A stretch of DNA of 64,000 nucleotides from Doryteuthis pealeii (lineage: Eukaryota; Mollusca; Cephalopoda; Myopsida; Loliginidae): assembly GCA_023376005.1 (NCBI GenBank), contig CM042142.1:55590762-55654761 (forward strand), in the 5' to 3' direction. The notes beneath the pieces were generated by a model. That model saw only the letters and a program-made list of their open reading frames with translations, was not told where the DNA came from and did no database searches. Below are positions 11,090 through 22,025 of the stretch, piece after piece. A program made the translations under genes and the position numbers. Positions within the stretch are counted from its first letter, which is position 1; each line of letters begins with the position of its first letter.

Positions 11090-11790
11090 GAATTCATTAA
11101 TTTAAAAAAAAATAGATTTTTGAAATATATTTTTGGAAATATACGTTGTCTATAGTTAAGTTTATGAAGTATAACTTTCTGGTTATATTTCTAGGTTGAG
11201 AGAGTTTTAAAAAATATAGAAAGGATCTATAATGAATTAATAAAGAATATAGATTTTTGGAGAAAAAAAATTATATTAAAAAAAAAGATTTTTGAAATAT
11301 ATTTTTTGGGAAATATACGTTGTCTATAGTTAAGTTTACGAAGTATAACTTTCTGGTTATATTTCTAGGTTGAGAGAGTTTTAAAAAATATAGAAAGGAT
11401 TTATAATGAATTAATAAAGAATATAGATTTTTGGAGAAAAAAAATTATATTAAAAAAAATAGATTTTTTAAGTATATTTTTTTGGAAATATACATTGTCT
11501 ATAGTTAAGTTTATGAAGTATAACTTTCTAGTTATATTTCTAGGTTGAGAGAGTTTTTTAAAAATATAGAAAGGATCTATAATGAATTAATAAAGAATAT
11601 AGATTTTTGGAAAAAAAAATTATATTAAAAAAAAATAGATTTTTGAAATATTTCTTTGAAAAAACATTCATTGTCTATAGTTAAGTTTACAAAGAATAAC
11701 TTTCTTGTTATAATTTCAGACAGAGTGAGTTTAAAAAGGATTTATAATATAGAATGTAATTAATAAAGAATATGAATTTTTTGAAAAATT
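11090..11790. repeat. ~175-bp tandem repeat, about four units
   Basis: Units begin near 11101, 11276, 11451 and 11623 with an A-run followed by TAGATTTTTGAAATAT. The first three are nearly identical and the fourth is diverged. A further isolated unit lies at about 12130-12275. AT-rich satellite-like DNA with no coding capacity. Confidence 0.9.
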
Positions 11791-12129
11791 AAGGAATATT
11801 CTGAATAATTTTTAATTCTTTGCTTCCCAAATTTTCCCCATGGTTGTACCAAATTTTCTTGGTATTTTTTATCTGTATGATGGGATATTTCAAAGTTCAC
11901 AATCTATTCCCCTCAGAACTCATTCTATTCAAATAAAGTCCTATTATTATTGTAATCTGGGACCTTGTTCAATTACAATGTACAATTTGTACTTTGATTG
12001 GGTGTGGTGGAACAGCTGCTGTGAGTAGGCAAAGAGTTAAATCCAAAAACGAGGTACCATTTGATATTTTTTTAAATATATAGCTTGGATTTTTTTAATT
12101 AAACCTAAAATTCAATTAATTTAAATATT
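11791..12129. other. Insertion-like interval between satellite units
   Basis: Sequence of different composition separating the main 175-bp array from its distal unit. No identifiable ends. Confidence 0.4.
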
Positions 12130-12275
12130 TTTTTGTAGATAAAATAGTTAAGTTTACTGAGTATAACTTTCATATTATATTTCCAGGTTGAGAGAATTTA
12201 AAAAGTATAGAAAGGATCTATAATATAGAAAGTAATTAATAAAGTATATGGATTTTTTGAAAATTTGTGGAACTT
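12130..12275. repeat. Isolated diverged unit of the 175-bp repeat
   Basis: Shares TAGTTAAGTTTAC..GTATAACTTTC and the GGTTGAGAGA and AAAGGATCTATAATATAGAA blocks with the main array, in the same order and spacing. Confidence 0.75.
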
Positions 12276-12455
12276 TCTGAATAATTTTTGTAAGGTATTT
12301 GGAGTTTAATTCTAATTTTTTTAATATGAATTTATCATCAATTTTTCAAAATTCTGTTTATTCTTTATCACTGAAGGGATTTTTTCAGAATTATTTTTCT
12401 TTAATGACCAAAATGGCCTTTACTTTTATATCCAAAAATGAAGTGATAATTGATA

Positions 12456-12535
12456 TTGGGTTGGTGCATAATTATTGCAGATTTTCTTCAACAAATTTGT
12501 TGAAAAAAAGCAACAATAATTATGCACCAACCCAA
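12456..12535. mobile_element. 80-bp mariner MITE (MADE1-like)
   Basis: Perfect 22-bp terminal inverted repeats (TTGGGTTGGTGCATAATTAT at each end) with a largely palindromic centre and TA dinucleotides on both sides (12454-12455, 12536-12537). Length, termini and TA target match non-autonomous mariner elements such as human MADE1, which is also 80 bp. It has no coding capacity and would need a mariner transposase in trans. Confidence 0.88.
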
Positions 12536-13010
12536 TATTTTTTAAAATATATAATTTGTTTTTTTTTAATCAAACCTGAAATTTAATTAATTCAAATTTA
12601 TTTATTAGATAAAATAGTTATGATTACTTTCATCATTAAAAAGATATAGTTTACTTATCTTTATATGTTCTGATTTTCAAAATTCAAGTTTATTGAAAAG
12701 TGAAAGTGTTAGTATTTGTCAAAATAAAATTTATTGAAATAATATAAAATATCTATTCAAATAAGATGTACTAAAAGAAATTATTTATCTAAAGAGATTA
12801 AATGGCATTTTTACTTAATAAAAGGACATTTATTATGATAAAATGATTTATATAATATATAACATATATAACATTTATTAAAACATTTATGAAAAATACT
12901 TACAATGACATTTATTAAGATAAAATACTTAAAATATTTATGAAAAAATAAAATAATCATTAAATGATTAAAATGAAAAATTAAGCAGTTATTAGATTAA
13001 TTAAAAAAAA
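12536..13010. other. No recognisable feature
   Basis: Very AT-rich. Short repeated words such as AAAATATTTATGAAAAAT, but no repeat family or gene. Confidence 0.5.
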
Positions 13011-13253
13011 TCGTCAGGGTGGCTTAAAGTCGGTATCAGCCAATCAGCGAGGGAGTCTATCCCCTTTTCACTAGCGCTAGACCAAGGGGATTGTTTTTGT
13101 GTCTGAGGTGGAGCGCCACACCTACCACCAGCTCCTTACTTTACCGCACAGATCCCTGTGCTACTCATACGCTGAGTTGGCAAGGGCCGGTATCGAACTA
13201 GGAACCTTGTGGTTTCTAGCCGAATGCTCTACCAACTGAGCTAATCCGGCCCT
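13011..13253 (-). mobile_element. SINE family 1
   Basis: Near full-length reverse copy. At right the head has B box GGTTCGATACC (as rc of GGTATCGAACT) and A box GAGCTAATCCGG. The left end (TCGTCAGGGTGGC) adjoins an A-rich tract. Confidence 0.88.
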
Positions 13254-13734
13254 AGAATAGCATTACTATAACTAATTTTATACCTAAAATCCATATATAT
13301 GGATATAAATTGACTGATATAAAAAAAAGAATTCAAAGTGCCGTGAATAAATGAATGGACAGTTTTCTTTAAAATTTGTTTTTTCTTCATCAAAACAAAT
13401 ACTGGTCAGTTAGCTTTGTATATAAATCCAAAAATCTTTTTGGTATTTAAAATTCTTTTTTTAAACTGCAGTTCACATTCTTGAATAGGTAAATAAATGC
13501 AGTAGTTCTTTGACTTACAAGCTTAATTTGTTCTCAATTTTCTTGTATATCAAATCAATTTTCCCCATTTAAATAAATTGAAATGTCATTAATCCATTCA
13601 ACCCACCCCCAATATAAAAAAACACCCCAGTTTTTTTGTTACATTTTTGTTACATTAAATAAGAATAGCACTGAATTGTATGAAAATAAAATAAGATGTA
13701 ATGAATTATGTGCTGTAATATGTTTTAATGTTTA
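13254..13734. other. No recognisable feature
   Basis: AT-rich sequence with no identifiable repeat or gene. Confidence 0.5.
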
Positions 13735-13955
13735 TCTACCTATACATATATAAGGGGGCAGTTTTGTGTATGTCTTGATGAAACTACAAAAATACAATAA
13801 TTAATTACAAAATAAATATATATATATATATATACATATTAAATATCACTGGCTCTTGCTTTTGTGCAAAAATTATGAAGATTTGATTTATATTCAAAGA
13901 TGTTTAAAAATTAAAATATACATAGAAATAGCATTGAAATTCTACTTAAAAATGT
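13735..13955. repeat. Dispersed repeat, related to 43385-43600
   Basis: ATATAAGGGGGCAG, then a short TA tract, then the block GAAGATTTGATTTATATT match the same order at 43385-43600. The start TC..ATATAAGGGGCAGT resembles some non-autonomous Helitron 5' ends, but I see no 3' hairpin/CTAG end. Confidence 0.5.
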
Positions 13956-14137
13956 CCAGCATTAGTAAATCTCAAAGGTAAACATATCAGCACACCATGG
14001 TTATAATAATGATAATAATGAAATTTATTGTCTACAGTGCTCAGGTGCACCACAACTCCTTATACCCTCTCTATCCAGGAAATTCTGGGTAACTGTTTCT
14101 AGTTTTTTTTTAAATAATAATTTTCTTTAAAGTTTTT

Positions 14138-14168
14138 AATCTGAGCTGTTAGCATAACAGCTCAGATT
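14138..14168. repeat. Perfect 14-bp hairpin
   Basis: AATCTGAGCTGTTA, loop GCA, then its exact reverse complement. It immediately precedes a larger hairpin, so it may mark the end of the same element. Confidence 0.8.
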
Positions 14169-14181
14169 CCAATGACTCTCT

Positions 14182-14290
14182 CTCACCACCTGTCCCTATT
14201 GGTCATCACTCCTGGCAAGGACTTCTCACCAACTGGCCTTATTGGTCAAGTCCTTGCCAGGAGTGATGACCGATAAGACCAGGTGGTGAG
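14182..14290. repeat. 43-bp stem inverted repeat, LINE-derived
   Basis: Arms 14182-14224 and 14248-14290 are reverse complements with about four mismatches. The loop repeats part of the arm. The right arm resembles the LINE 3' end around 41545-41590 (the DLPxxMNDREGW region), so this looks like a fold-back of a LINE 3' scrap. Confidence 0.55.
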
Positions 14291-14439
14291 AAGTATTCAT
14301 TATATTTGTTCTGTGTTATTCAGAAGAACCTTAATCTTGTTAAACTAAAAGGTTAACACTTCCTAAATGGTTGTAAATGTTTATCCTGAAACAAATGTAA
14401 ATTAGAAAATGTTTGAACAAAAAGTTGTACAGTGGTACT

Positions 14440-14830
14440 TTGACTTTTGTCACACCTGACTATCATCATTTGTGAGTTACACAGCCGGTTTGTAGGTGGA
14501 AGATTACCTGGACTTGTCATGGGTTATTTGACTTTCATAGCCTCGTTACAGGTGAATCAGTTTGCGTCATGTTGTGTCTGGCATGTTTTTTATATTATGT
14601 GTAATTTAATTGAAGAGTGTCAGAAATTTATTAATTTGATTTATTTATTATTATTTCTATTATAATAAAAATCTATCTTATTATAAATTATGTTTAAGAG
14701 AAAAAAAAAGTTAACTTTGGACTAAAAAATTGCTCATTTACCTAAGACTAAGAAATACCTGATGTACTGTTAGAAGTTAATTCACACTTCCCCACCAAAA
14801 AAAGTAGCTATAATGTATGTCAAAAAAGTA
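14440..14830. repeat. ~400-bp dispersed repeat, copy A
   Basis: Shares long blocks in the same order with 16743-17165: GTCACACCTGACT, GGTGGAA(A)ATTACCTKGACTTG, TCGTTACAGGTGAATCAGTT, GAAGAGTGTCAGAAATTTAT and CCTGATGTACT. A third, partial copy is at 15750-15925. Family unknown. Confidence 0.7.
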
Positions 14831-14868
14831 TTGAGATTTTTTGTACTTTTTGACACACCTTGTATTCT

Positions 14869-14955
14869 AAAAAAATTAATATTACATTCATTGTTCATTT
14901 CTATCTTGGTAAATACAACTTCAATCTCAATACTTTTATGACACACCTTGTATGT
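14869..14955 (+). pseudogene. Mariner transposase C-terminal scrap
   Basis: One frame reads CSFIVHFYLGKYNFN-like then a terminal THLV stop; this resembles the last residues of some mariner transposases. TGACACACCTTGTA occurs at both sides (near 14847 and 14939). Only the 3' terminal piece remains. Confidence 0.45.
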
Positions 14956-14981
14956 ATCACACTACCTATTTATTTAATTAA

Positions 14982-15622
14982 TCTTATTATAATGGAGATT
15001 GTGGGTTTGTCTGTCTGTAACCGAAACTATATAACTATACAAGTCACAATTCCCTTTGTTATTTACATCACATTCTCCATGATTTTATATTTATTTAAAC
15101 CTCAATTATTAATAAAATTGTTTTACATCATTAATACTGTTGATCATATCTAGATACAGATAACATGCAATTGTATTTATATATACAACAAAATAGTGGT
15201 TTACCGTGTGAATGGGAAGGTTAATTTGCATATTGATGTTAAAAATTTGATTTTAATAAATATATACTTAGTATTATTGATTTCTAATTGTTTGGTATTT
15301 TCTTATTGAATATGAGCAAAAATCTCGGGGATAAATCTTAAAAGAAATCCATTAACAAGAAGAAATAACTGTAATTTTATTCTTTATTTCCTGTTTTAAC
15401 TAAATAGTTAAATTAGGAAAATTTACCAATGAAAGACGGGAGTAATGGAAAATGATGGAAGAGTTAGTTTCAAAGTTGTTCTATTTTTCAATCATACCCC
15501 CTCTGTTCCAAATCTTTTTATCTGCATTCTTATTCAGTTTCATTAGCCTTTCTAATTTAATATCATATTTTATTATATTAAAGCTTAAATACTTGAACCC
15601 AGAGGGTGCATATATTAGCTAG
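14982..15622. mobile_element. Non-autonomous Helitron
   Basis: Starts TCTTATTATAATGGAGATT and ends TTAGCTAG. It is flanked by A at left and T at right, as expected for Helitron insertion between A and T. A subterminal hairpin (stem ACCC/GGGT, one side mutated) ends about 12 bases before CTAG. It aligns along its length to 36548-37182. No Rep/helicase coding sequence. Confidence 0.85.
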
Positions 15623-15749
15623 TATACTGAATTACTCAGTATAAAAATTAAACAAAGAAATAATAATTGTTGTACTATTTATCTATTTTGTGGGAATAGG
15701 AATGAATGAATTAAAATTGCATTAACTTAAATGGGAAAAATTGTGCTGA

Positions 15750-15925
15750 TTTTTTTTTCTCAGTTTGCAGGTAGAAAATTCCCTTGACTTGTAATGGGTT
15801 ATTTCACTTTCATTGCCTTGTTACAAGTGAATCAGTTTTGCATAATGACATCATTGTGTGGAATTGTCTCTGATGTGTTTTATAATAACAGTACCCCCCC
15901 TCCCAAGAAGCAATTAGAGACTTAA
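15750..15925. repeat. ~400-bp dispersed repeat, partial copy
   Basis: Contains GCAGGTAGAAAATTCCCTTGACTTG and GTTACAAGTGAATCAGTTTTGCATAATGAC blocks shared with 14440-14830 and 16743-17165; the rest is lost. Confidence 0.6.
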
Positions 15926-16163
15926 GTCAAGGTATCACTATGCAGAGAAAAAGATGTTATTTTTAAATATCTTATTTTGCTTCATTTATTAAATTAGCTG
16001 TTCAGATAACCAATGATATCACAGGTAGGATTTATCTAACAAATGTATAAAAACTTTTATTTATTTATATAGATGTATATATTAGACATATAATGACACT
16101 TTCTAGCAGTAAGATAGAATCAGTGATCACAACTGAATTTTAGCCCTATTGCATTTGATCCTG

Positions 16164-16211
<48 letters not shown>

Positions 16212-16555
16212 ATATATAAATGAAGTGAATCTGACTATGATAAGGACTATGATAAGGACACCATCACTATTACAAATTCCTGAAACTTTCCATCTTCATC
16301 AATTGTGCTCTGGACTTATTTTTGTGCTTTTGTAGCTGGAATACATCTTGAACATTTTTTATACACTTTTACTTCAAACTCTTTTGAGTTTTTCTAATGA
16401 TAAAAATGCTTCTGGTTTTTAAAAATAAAATTTATTTTATTTCTAACACAAAATACGCATTTTCAAAATTTTTTAAAATTCTGGCCCTGAACGAGAGCGT
16501 TTGTTTGTACCTCGTGATTAACGGTTTATTCATTCCGTCTTTCCTCATAAATATA
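15926..16555. other. Non-coding with TA microsatellite
   Basis: A (TA)n run at 16167-16205. The remainder is AT-rich. 16220-16555 probably belongs to the same retroposon unit as the hammerhead-like motif that follows, but has no identifiable coding frame. Confidence 0.5.
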
Positions 16556-16609
16556 GTTGCTTTGAAAAAGACAGCTTTATTAAAAGGTCGAAACAGATCT
16601 GTCAGCAAA
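16556..16609 (+). ncRNA. Hammerhead-like motif, decayed core
   Basis: Stem I GTTGCT pairs with AGCAA(C). Core TTGAAAA (consensus CTGANGA) is damaged, stem II has GAC..GTC closing pairs with an eroded middle, then GAAA, a perfect palindromic stem III ACAGATCTGT and C17, with the cleavage position after 16603. A (TA)n tract begins ~40 bases downstream. Confidence 0.5.
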
Positions 16610-16642
16610 CTGATAACATCTTGTTTTTTCTAAAAACTTTCT

Positions 16643-16645
<3 letters not shown>

Positions 16646-16680
<35 letters not shown>
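16646..16680. repeat. (TA)n tract downstream of hammerhead
   Basis: Uninterrupted TA repeat, in the same relative position as TA tracts after the other hammerheads in the window. Confidence 0.9.
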
Positions 16681-16681
<1 letters not shown>

Positions 16682-16742
16682 ATTCTTTAACTCTTATCAC
16701 TGACCATTGACTTTATTACTAATTCTCTCCATTTAATTTTGG

Positions 16743-17165
16743 TCATACCTGACTGCAGTCATTTGCAGTTTGCAGGTGGAAAATTACCTTGACTTGTGAC
16801 GGGTTATTTCAGTTTCATTCCCTCGTTACAGGTGAATCAGTTTGCATAATGACATCATTTTCTGGAGTTGACTCAGGTATGTTTTATACTGTGTTATTTA
16901 ATTGTTATTTAATTGTCTCAGGTATGTTTTATACTGTGTTATTTAATTGTTATTTAATTGTCTCAGGTATGTTTTATTTAATTGAAGAGTGTCAGAAATT
17001 TATTTATTTGTATTAATCACCATTTCTAAATTAAGGAATATTTTGTGATAAGTTATTTTAAAGAGAAAAAAAATCAACTTTAGATTTTTTTCTAAAAAAT
17101 ACAAATCCCTGATGTACTATGGAAAGGTGATTGACATCACCCCAAAAAGTATCTATGTACCACGC
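16743..17165. repeat. ~400-bp dispersed repeat, copy B
   Basis: Collinear with 14440-14830. It contains an internal 45-bp tandem triplication beginning TCAGGTATGTTTTA at 16873, 16918 and 16963. Confidence 0.7.
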
Positions 17166-17190
17166 CAGCTGCCTATTTAATTGATGGGTA

Positions 17191-17488
17191 ATCAAATCAT
17201 CCATTTTCTGAAATTTTGTCAAAGTGTGGATTATGATAAAGTTAGACAATCCCCAAAGTTTGAGCTTCCAATTCAAAAAATTGGCGGAGTTATATCGATT
17301 TTTAGCTCTCAAACTCTGGGGTGGGGGGTCGCAAATAATGGCGACTTTTTAAAATCTATTTTTGTCACCAATTTTTGGAACTGGAAGCTCAAATTTGGGG
17401 GATTATCTAATGTTAACATAGTCCACACCTGGAAAAAATTGAAGGGGGGTTGGTGACAATTTTACTTTTTTCTGGATGATTTGACATG
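17191..17488. repeat. Inverted-repeat element (~95-bp arms)
   Basis: Arms 17191-17285 and 17366-17488 are reverse complements, sharing CCCCAAANTTTGAGCTTCCA and GTGTGGAYTATG blocks and outer ATCAAATCATCCA. The right arm holds a small G-rich insertion. MITE-like, with no clear target duplication. Confidence 0.65.
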
Positions 17489-17512
17489 GAATTACCCTGA
17501 TATATCTTCCTC

Positions 17513-17946
17513 ATCATCATCATGTCGCACTGTCAGCGCGGATATCCATGACAATCTCTCTCCATCCTTCCCTATCGCTCATCATTCTTGGGAGGTCCTC
17601 TATGCAGCATCCTGTATCTGCACAGAGCTGATCAATGTATGTCTTTGCTGGTCAGCCTACACTGGCGTGTCCATGTGCTGGCTTCCACAGGAGGATGTCG
17701 CTTATGAGTTCGTCCTTGCTTCTCCAGCAGTGTCCTGCATGTCTTGTCCATCTTACTCAGATGGTTTGGGTGATATATGGCAGGTGACCATACAGCTGTT
17801 TTCTTGTAGGGTGTTGTTTCCACGTCTTGATCAGGATCACCCGCAGCATTCTTGTGCAGCTGCTGTTTATTCTCTAGTCGCTTAGTTAGGGTCCAGGTGG
17901 TGCAGCCATATAGTAGTACTGACACGACAATGGCCTGGAAGAACTG
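17513..17946 (-). pseudogene. LINE 3' end: reverse transcriptase C-terminal region
   Basis: On the minus strand, 17946-17880 encodes QFFQAIVVSVLLYGCTTWTL, followed by a frameshifted continuation with the KTAVWSP.. and RTLLEKQGRTH pieces expected of this family's C-terminus. The 3' end is a short (ATG)n tail at 17513-17524. Such simple tails are typical of RTE-like LINEs. It has several frameshifts and no intact frame. Confidence 0.75.
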
Positions 17947-19505
17947 TAATGTGATATCTTCTATTCTTATATGATATCTTCTATTATTATTCTTATATAA
18001 TATAATTCTATTTGTATATAATATAATGCAATATCTTCTATTCTTTTTTAGGGTGACTACAGATGAACTCTTCAGGCTCATTCAAAAACAACATGTATAA
18101 ACCACAAGATGGCAGGTCTACTAACTCCTTTATCAATATCAACTAGCAGAACCTGTGAATATACCACAGTATGATAATCTAATTATTAGAACATTTGATA
18201 TATTTACTTAAGAGCTATTGCCAAGTTGTTCAATATGTAAAATGTATAATAATCTTGATTTAATCTCTTTCACTCTTTTTTCTTTCTTTCCTTCTTTTCC
18301 TTATGTTCCATTGAAACAGATTAGCATTATCGCTTCCACGTGCTCACCCCCTCTCTCTATCTTTTACCTATTCTCTTTCTTTCTTTCTTTCTTTCTTTCT
18401 GCCTTTCTTATTATATTTTTTTCTTTGTAGTATTTCCTTTTTCTTACCTTTCTTTCTTTTTAATAAAAACGGAATGGTCCCTTATTTACTTGAGGTGATG
18501 ACACTCATAAGAAATAAGAATTTGGCAGATAAGCAACACCAGATAATCAGGAGTTACAGAGGGTGCTGCAAGATGATAATGGTCATACAATTAAGGAATA
18601 CGAGTATTAATATATAGATCATACAAGAGACGATGTTCACTTCAATTGGTGACTTATCAATATTATACACAGGATACTAAAAATATACTCCTCTAAACTT
18701 TCAAAAAATGCAAACAAAAAAATGAAGATTACTATAATATATATTTTGTGGGGATAGGAATAAATTATTGAAATTATGTTTCCCTGTATGGAGTTAAATG
18801 TCTTGGAGAAATCTACAAACAAAAGTGTTGCCTCAAGGTTTTTTGCTCGTACTCCTTCAAAAGTTTGATGAATAATCAGAATCTGAGAAATTGTAGATTG
18901 ATTTCACCAAAATCTGTTTTGATTTTTCTTAGGAATTTTCTTGACTCCAGGTTGAATGTGATTGAGAAGCAAGGCATTACAAATCTCAGCAGCTATGGCA
19001 ATAATGTTACATAATTGATAAGCCAATGCGAGCCATACGAAAAGAGTTTCGAGAATCAGTCTTTGGCTGGCCAGCTGAAGGGAATGGACCATAATGGCTG
19101 GTGCTGTTCAGTTAGCCAAATTCTTGCATGCATTTTGTTCATCTGGGATCTTAAAAAATAAAATGTGAGCTCTAACCAAAAAGAAAGTCTTGTGTTGTTC
19201 ATTAAAAAAAAAAAGTAACAAACACAGGACGTCCCAGAGATCAACAGATCTAGAATAACAGAAGATCCAGACAAGATACCAGCCAGATAACAGAGGATTG
19301 ACCAATAGATAGACCCTGCCCAAGCTAAGATGGAAGATAGCAAGATAGAAGTAACAGAAGTATCCAAATAAAGAAGACAAGTATTCCTGTATACAACCAC
19401 AGGTATACAGGTATACTATATATGAAGAAAGATGAGATAACAGCCATTACAGAGCTACCCTGAAATATATGAAAGAAATACAAGGTAGGTACATGTTAAT
19501 TTTAT
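17947..19505. other. Mostly unassigned, with simple repeats
   Basis: 17955-18045 has short repeats of GATATCTTCTATT. 18260-18460 is CT-rich with (CTTT)n at 18376-18400. 19160-19260 shares the GTCTTGTGTTGTT..AAAA..AACAAACAC context with 45187 and 47380, suggesting a dispersed repeat. No gene. Confidence 0.45.
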
Positions 19506-19930
19506 AGGCCGGTTTAGCTCCGTTTGGTAGAGCATCCGGCATCCGAAACACAAGGTTCCGGGTTCAATACCAGCCCTCGCCAACTCAGCGTACGAGTAAC
19601 ACAGGGATCTGTGTGGTAAAGTGGGGGGGGGGCTGATGGTAGATGTGGTGCTCCACCTCAGATGCTAAAACAATCTCCTTGGTCTAGCGCTAGTGAAAAG
19701 GGGATAGACTTCCTCACTGTCTGACCAACACAAGGTTCCAGGTTCAATACCAGCCCTCGCCAACTCAGCGTACGAGTAACACAGGGATCTGTGTGGTAAT
19801 GTGGGGGGGGCTGATGGTAGATGTGGTGCTCCACCTCAGATGCCAAAACCATCTCCTTGGTCTAGCGCTAGTGAAAAGGGGATAGACTTCCTCACTGTCT
19901 GGTTAATACTGACTTTTGGCCACCCCACAG
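19506..19930 (+). mobile_element. SINE family 1 with internal tandem duplication
   Basis: A complete head (GGCCGGTTTAGCTCCGTTTGG A-box region, GGTTCAATACC B box) and body at 19507-19727, followed by a second head-truncated unit at 19730-19930 starting within the tRNA-like head (ACACAAGGTTCCAGG). The two bodies are nearly identical, so the duplication is recent or template-switch derived. Confidence 0.82.
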
Positions 19931-20449
19931 ACTTTACCTTTACTCTTTTTTACACATTAATTTTAAGATGGTATGCAACAGTAAAAGTTATAACTCTGTT
20001 GCGTTTTGGGGGGAGAGAGAGCATATGCGTGTATGTGTGTATATGTGTGTTACGTATGAACTTAGATGTAACTCTTTTTTTTAATTGATTCTGATTGCAT
20101 TCAGTCATATTTTTTTCTGAGTAGACTTCATCCTTTATATATATATATTTATATTTAACTACATCTTATACAAATCAATATAGACATATGATCTTCACAT
20201 GTGGTAGTTTATTATACAAATATATTCATAGAAATACACCCAAGCCTTTGCATATATATTGTTTCTCGTATATTTTATTGATAGATTTAATAAACATTAA
20301 ATAACATTTGAAGAATACCCATGTTTCTTCCAATACAAAATGATATATACTTTATTTATTCATGTACAATGCAACAACAACAAAAAAATCATATAAAATC
20401 GTTAAAGGACAAAATTACGCTTTTTGTAATATACAAGGGTAATCCCAAA
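19931..20449. other. No recognisable feature
   Basis: AT-rich, with a short TA run near 20138. No gene or repeat family. Confidence 0.5.
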
Positions 20450-20917
20450 AGTAAGTAAAGTTGAAAGAGTGACCTATTCTCACTATCTGCCAAAAAATGA
20501 GGGAGTCTATCCCCTTTTCATATTGCAAGAGAATGTTATTTCTATATCTGTGGCAAAGAGGTTTACTGTATATGTCTTTAATGAAATTACGATTGTGTTA
20601 TTTAAAATCTAAAGTAACCTGTTATTTCTAATGTTCTGGCACGCAAAGGATGTAGAGTACAGTTTTCGGCCTGCAGATCTAATTGCAGGTATGCATATGA
20701 GACCAACATACCTGGTAATGAGTGAAGTTTAGTGAAAGTAAGTAAAGTCGGCGAAGTGGCCTATTGTTGATATCAGCTGGACAGTAAGGAAGTCTATCCT
20801 CTTTTCACTAGTGCTAGACCAGGGAGCTTGTTTCTGCATCTAAAGTGGAGTGGCACACCTACCACCAGCTCCCCACTTTACTGAACAGATCCAAGCTGTA
20901 CTACTCATACGCTGAAA
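20450..20917 (-). mobile_element. Two truncated SINE family 1 copies
   Basis: 20450-20565 is an old 3' fragment; 20738-20917 is a longer copy that stops within the tRNA-like head. Both are in reverse orientation and separated by unrelated sequence. Confidence 0.7.
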
Positions 20918-20989
20918 AATAGATTTTAAAAAATGCTTCCTTGTAAATTATCTTTTTATAACTATGTGATGTATTATGATTTCTTGTAG

Positions 20990-21842
20990 AGTCGGTGGAG
21001 TGGCTTATTGTCAGTATCAGTTGAACAGTGAGTGAGTCTGTCCCCTTTTAACTAGTGCTAGACCAGGGAGATTTTTTCATGTCTGAAGTGGAATGCCACA
21101 CCTACCATCAGCTCCCCACTTTACTGAACAGATCCAAACTGTACTTCGCCCTGTCGGCTAGGGCGTTAGAATGCACCGACTGCACCTCTGCAGAGGGGTA
21201 AGACTTCCCCAATGGGGCCACCTGTTGGCCGTGGGTGGCGACCCATGATGCTTAAGGATAGAACCCAGGTGTCTGAGCAGTCCATGACTTGCAATATTCC
21301 ACTTTAGGCTTTTCTTGGGCTAGACGGGCAGTCGGAGAGGCCCCCTCTGATTAATCGGCTGTCTACGTCAAGCCCTAGCACCTATATGATTGCCCCAACT
21401 CTATTGCCCTTATGGCAACCCCCAATCCTTCTTATCATATGGGTGCTAGAAGGCAGTGGCTGAGGGTCTACATGTCCTGGGAATGATGTTAAACTCTATC
21501 TGATGGTGAGGTTCCAGTTCTGGAGGTTTGGGGAATGTGGAGCACCCCTTCATCACCATTGATCCCTGGTCCACTCTGACCCGGAGTGGTAGTACCTATT
21601 AGGGTCCCATCTATGGGTTGAATAGAAAAACATGAGTTTATAAACAAAATTGTATTAGGCATTAAGAATGAATTTATTTCACAACTTTGTCGGCATTAAA
21701 TGACCCACCGAGGTTGATATGCCGCAAAACAAAACAAACAAACCAAACAAACTGTACTACTCAGGTGCTGAGTTGGTGAGGGCCAGTATCAAACCCAGAA
21801 ACTTGTGGTTCCTATGTGGATGCTTTACCAACTAAGCTAAAC
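20990..21842 (-). mobile_element. SINE family 1 interrupted by a retroposon
   Basis: SINE parts at 20990-21145 and 21748-21842 join perfectly when the ~602-bp element between them is removed. The SINE sequence CAAACTGTACT is present on both sides (21135-21145, 21748-21758) as target duplication. The SINE therefore predates the insertion. Confidence 0.9.
21146..21747 (+). mobile_element. ~610-bp non-coding retroposon, nested in SINE
   Basis: Starts TCGCCCTGTCGGCTAGGGCG, ends with TTGATATGCCGCAAAAC and an (AAAC)n-type tail. The exact 11-base duplication of the host SINE gives its ends to the base, making this the reference copy for the family. Confidence 0.9.
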
Positions 21843-21884
21843 TGTATTAAGAAATCACAGAAACATTTGTTTATTGTCAATGAT

Positions 21885-22025
21885 ATTTACATCATTTTGA
21901 AGTTTGAACGCATATCTATTTTTCTACATAATCCCCATTTCGGTTGATGCATTTTTTGTAGGCGCTGTGGCAGTTTTTGTATGCCCATATCATTGAGGAA
22001 GTGTTGAACCTTGTTGTCATTGCAA
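21885..22025 (-). pseudogene. Mariner transposase C-terminal scrap
   Basis: In shifted frames the minus strand reads KVQHFLNDMGIQKLPQRLQ and then CINRNGDYVEK stop, the typical end of a mariner transposase where a W/KC..GDYVEK motif precedes the stop. A frameshift separates the parts. Only the last ~45 codons survive. Confidence 0.6.

Noticed and set aside
17481..17885. 134-codon plus-strand frame
   Set aside because: It is the antisense of a LINE reverse-transcriptase 3' end.
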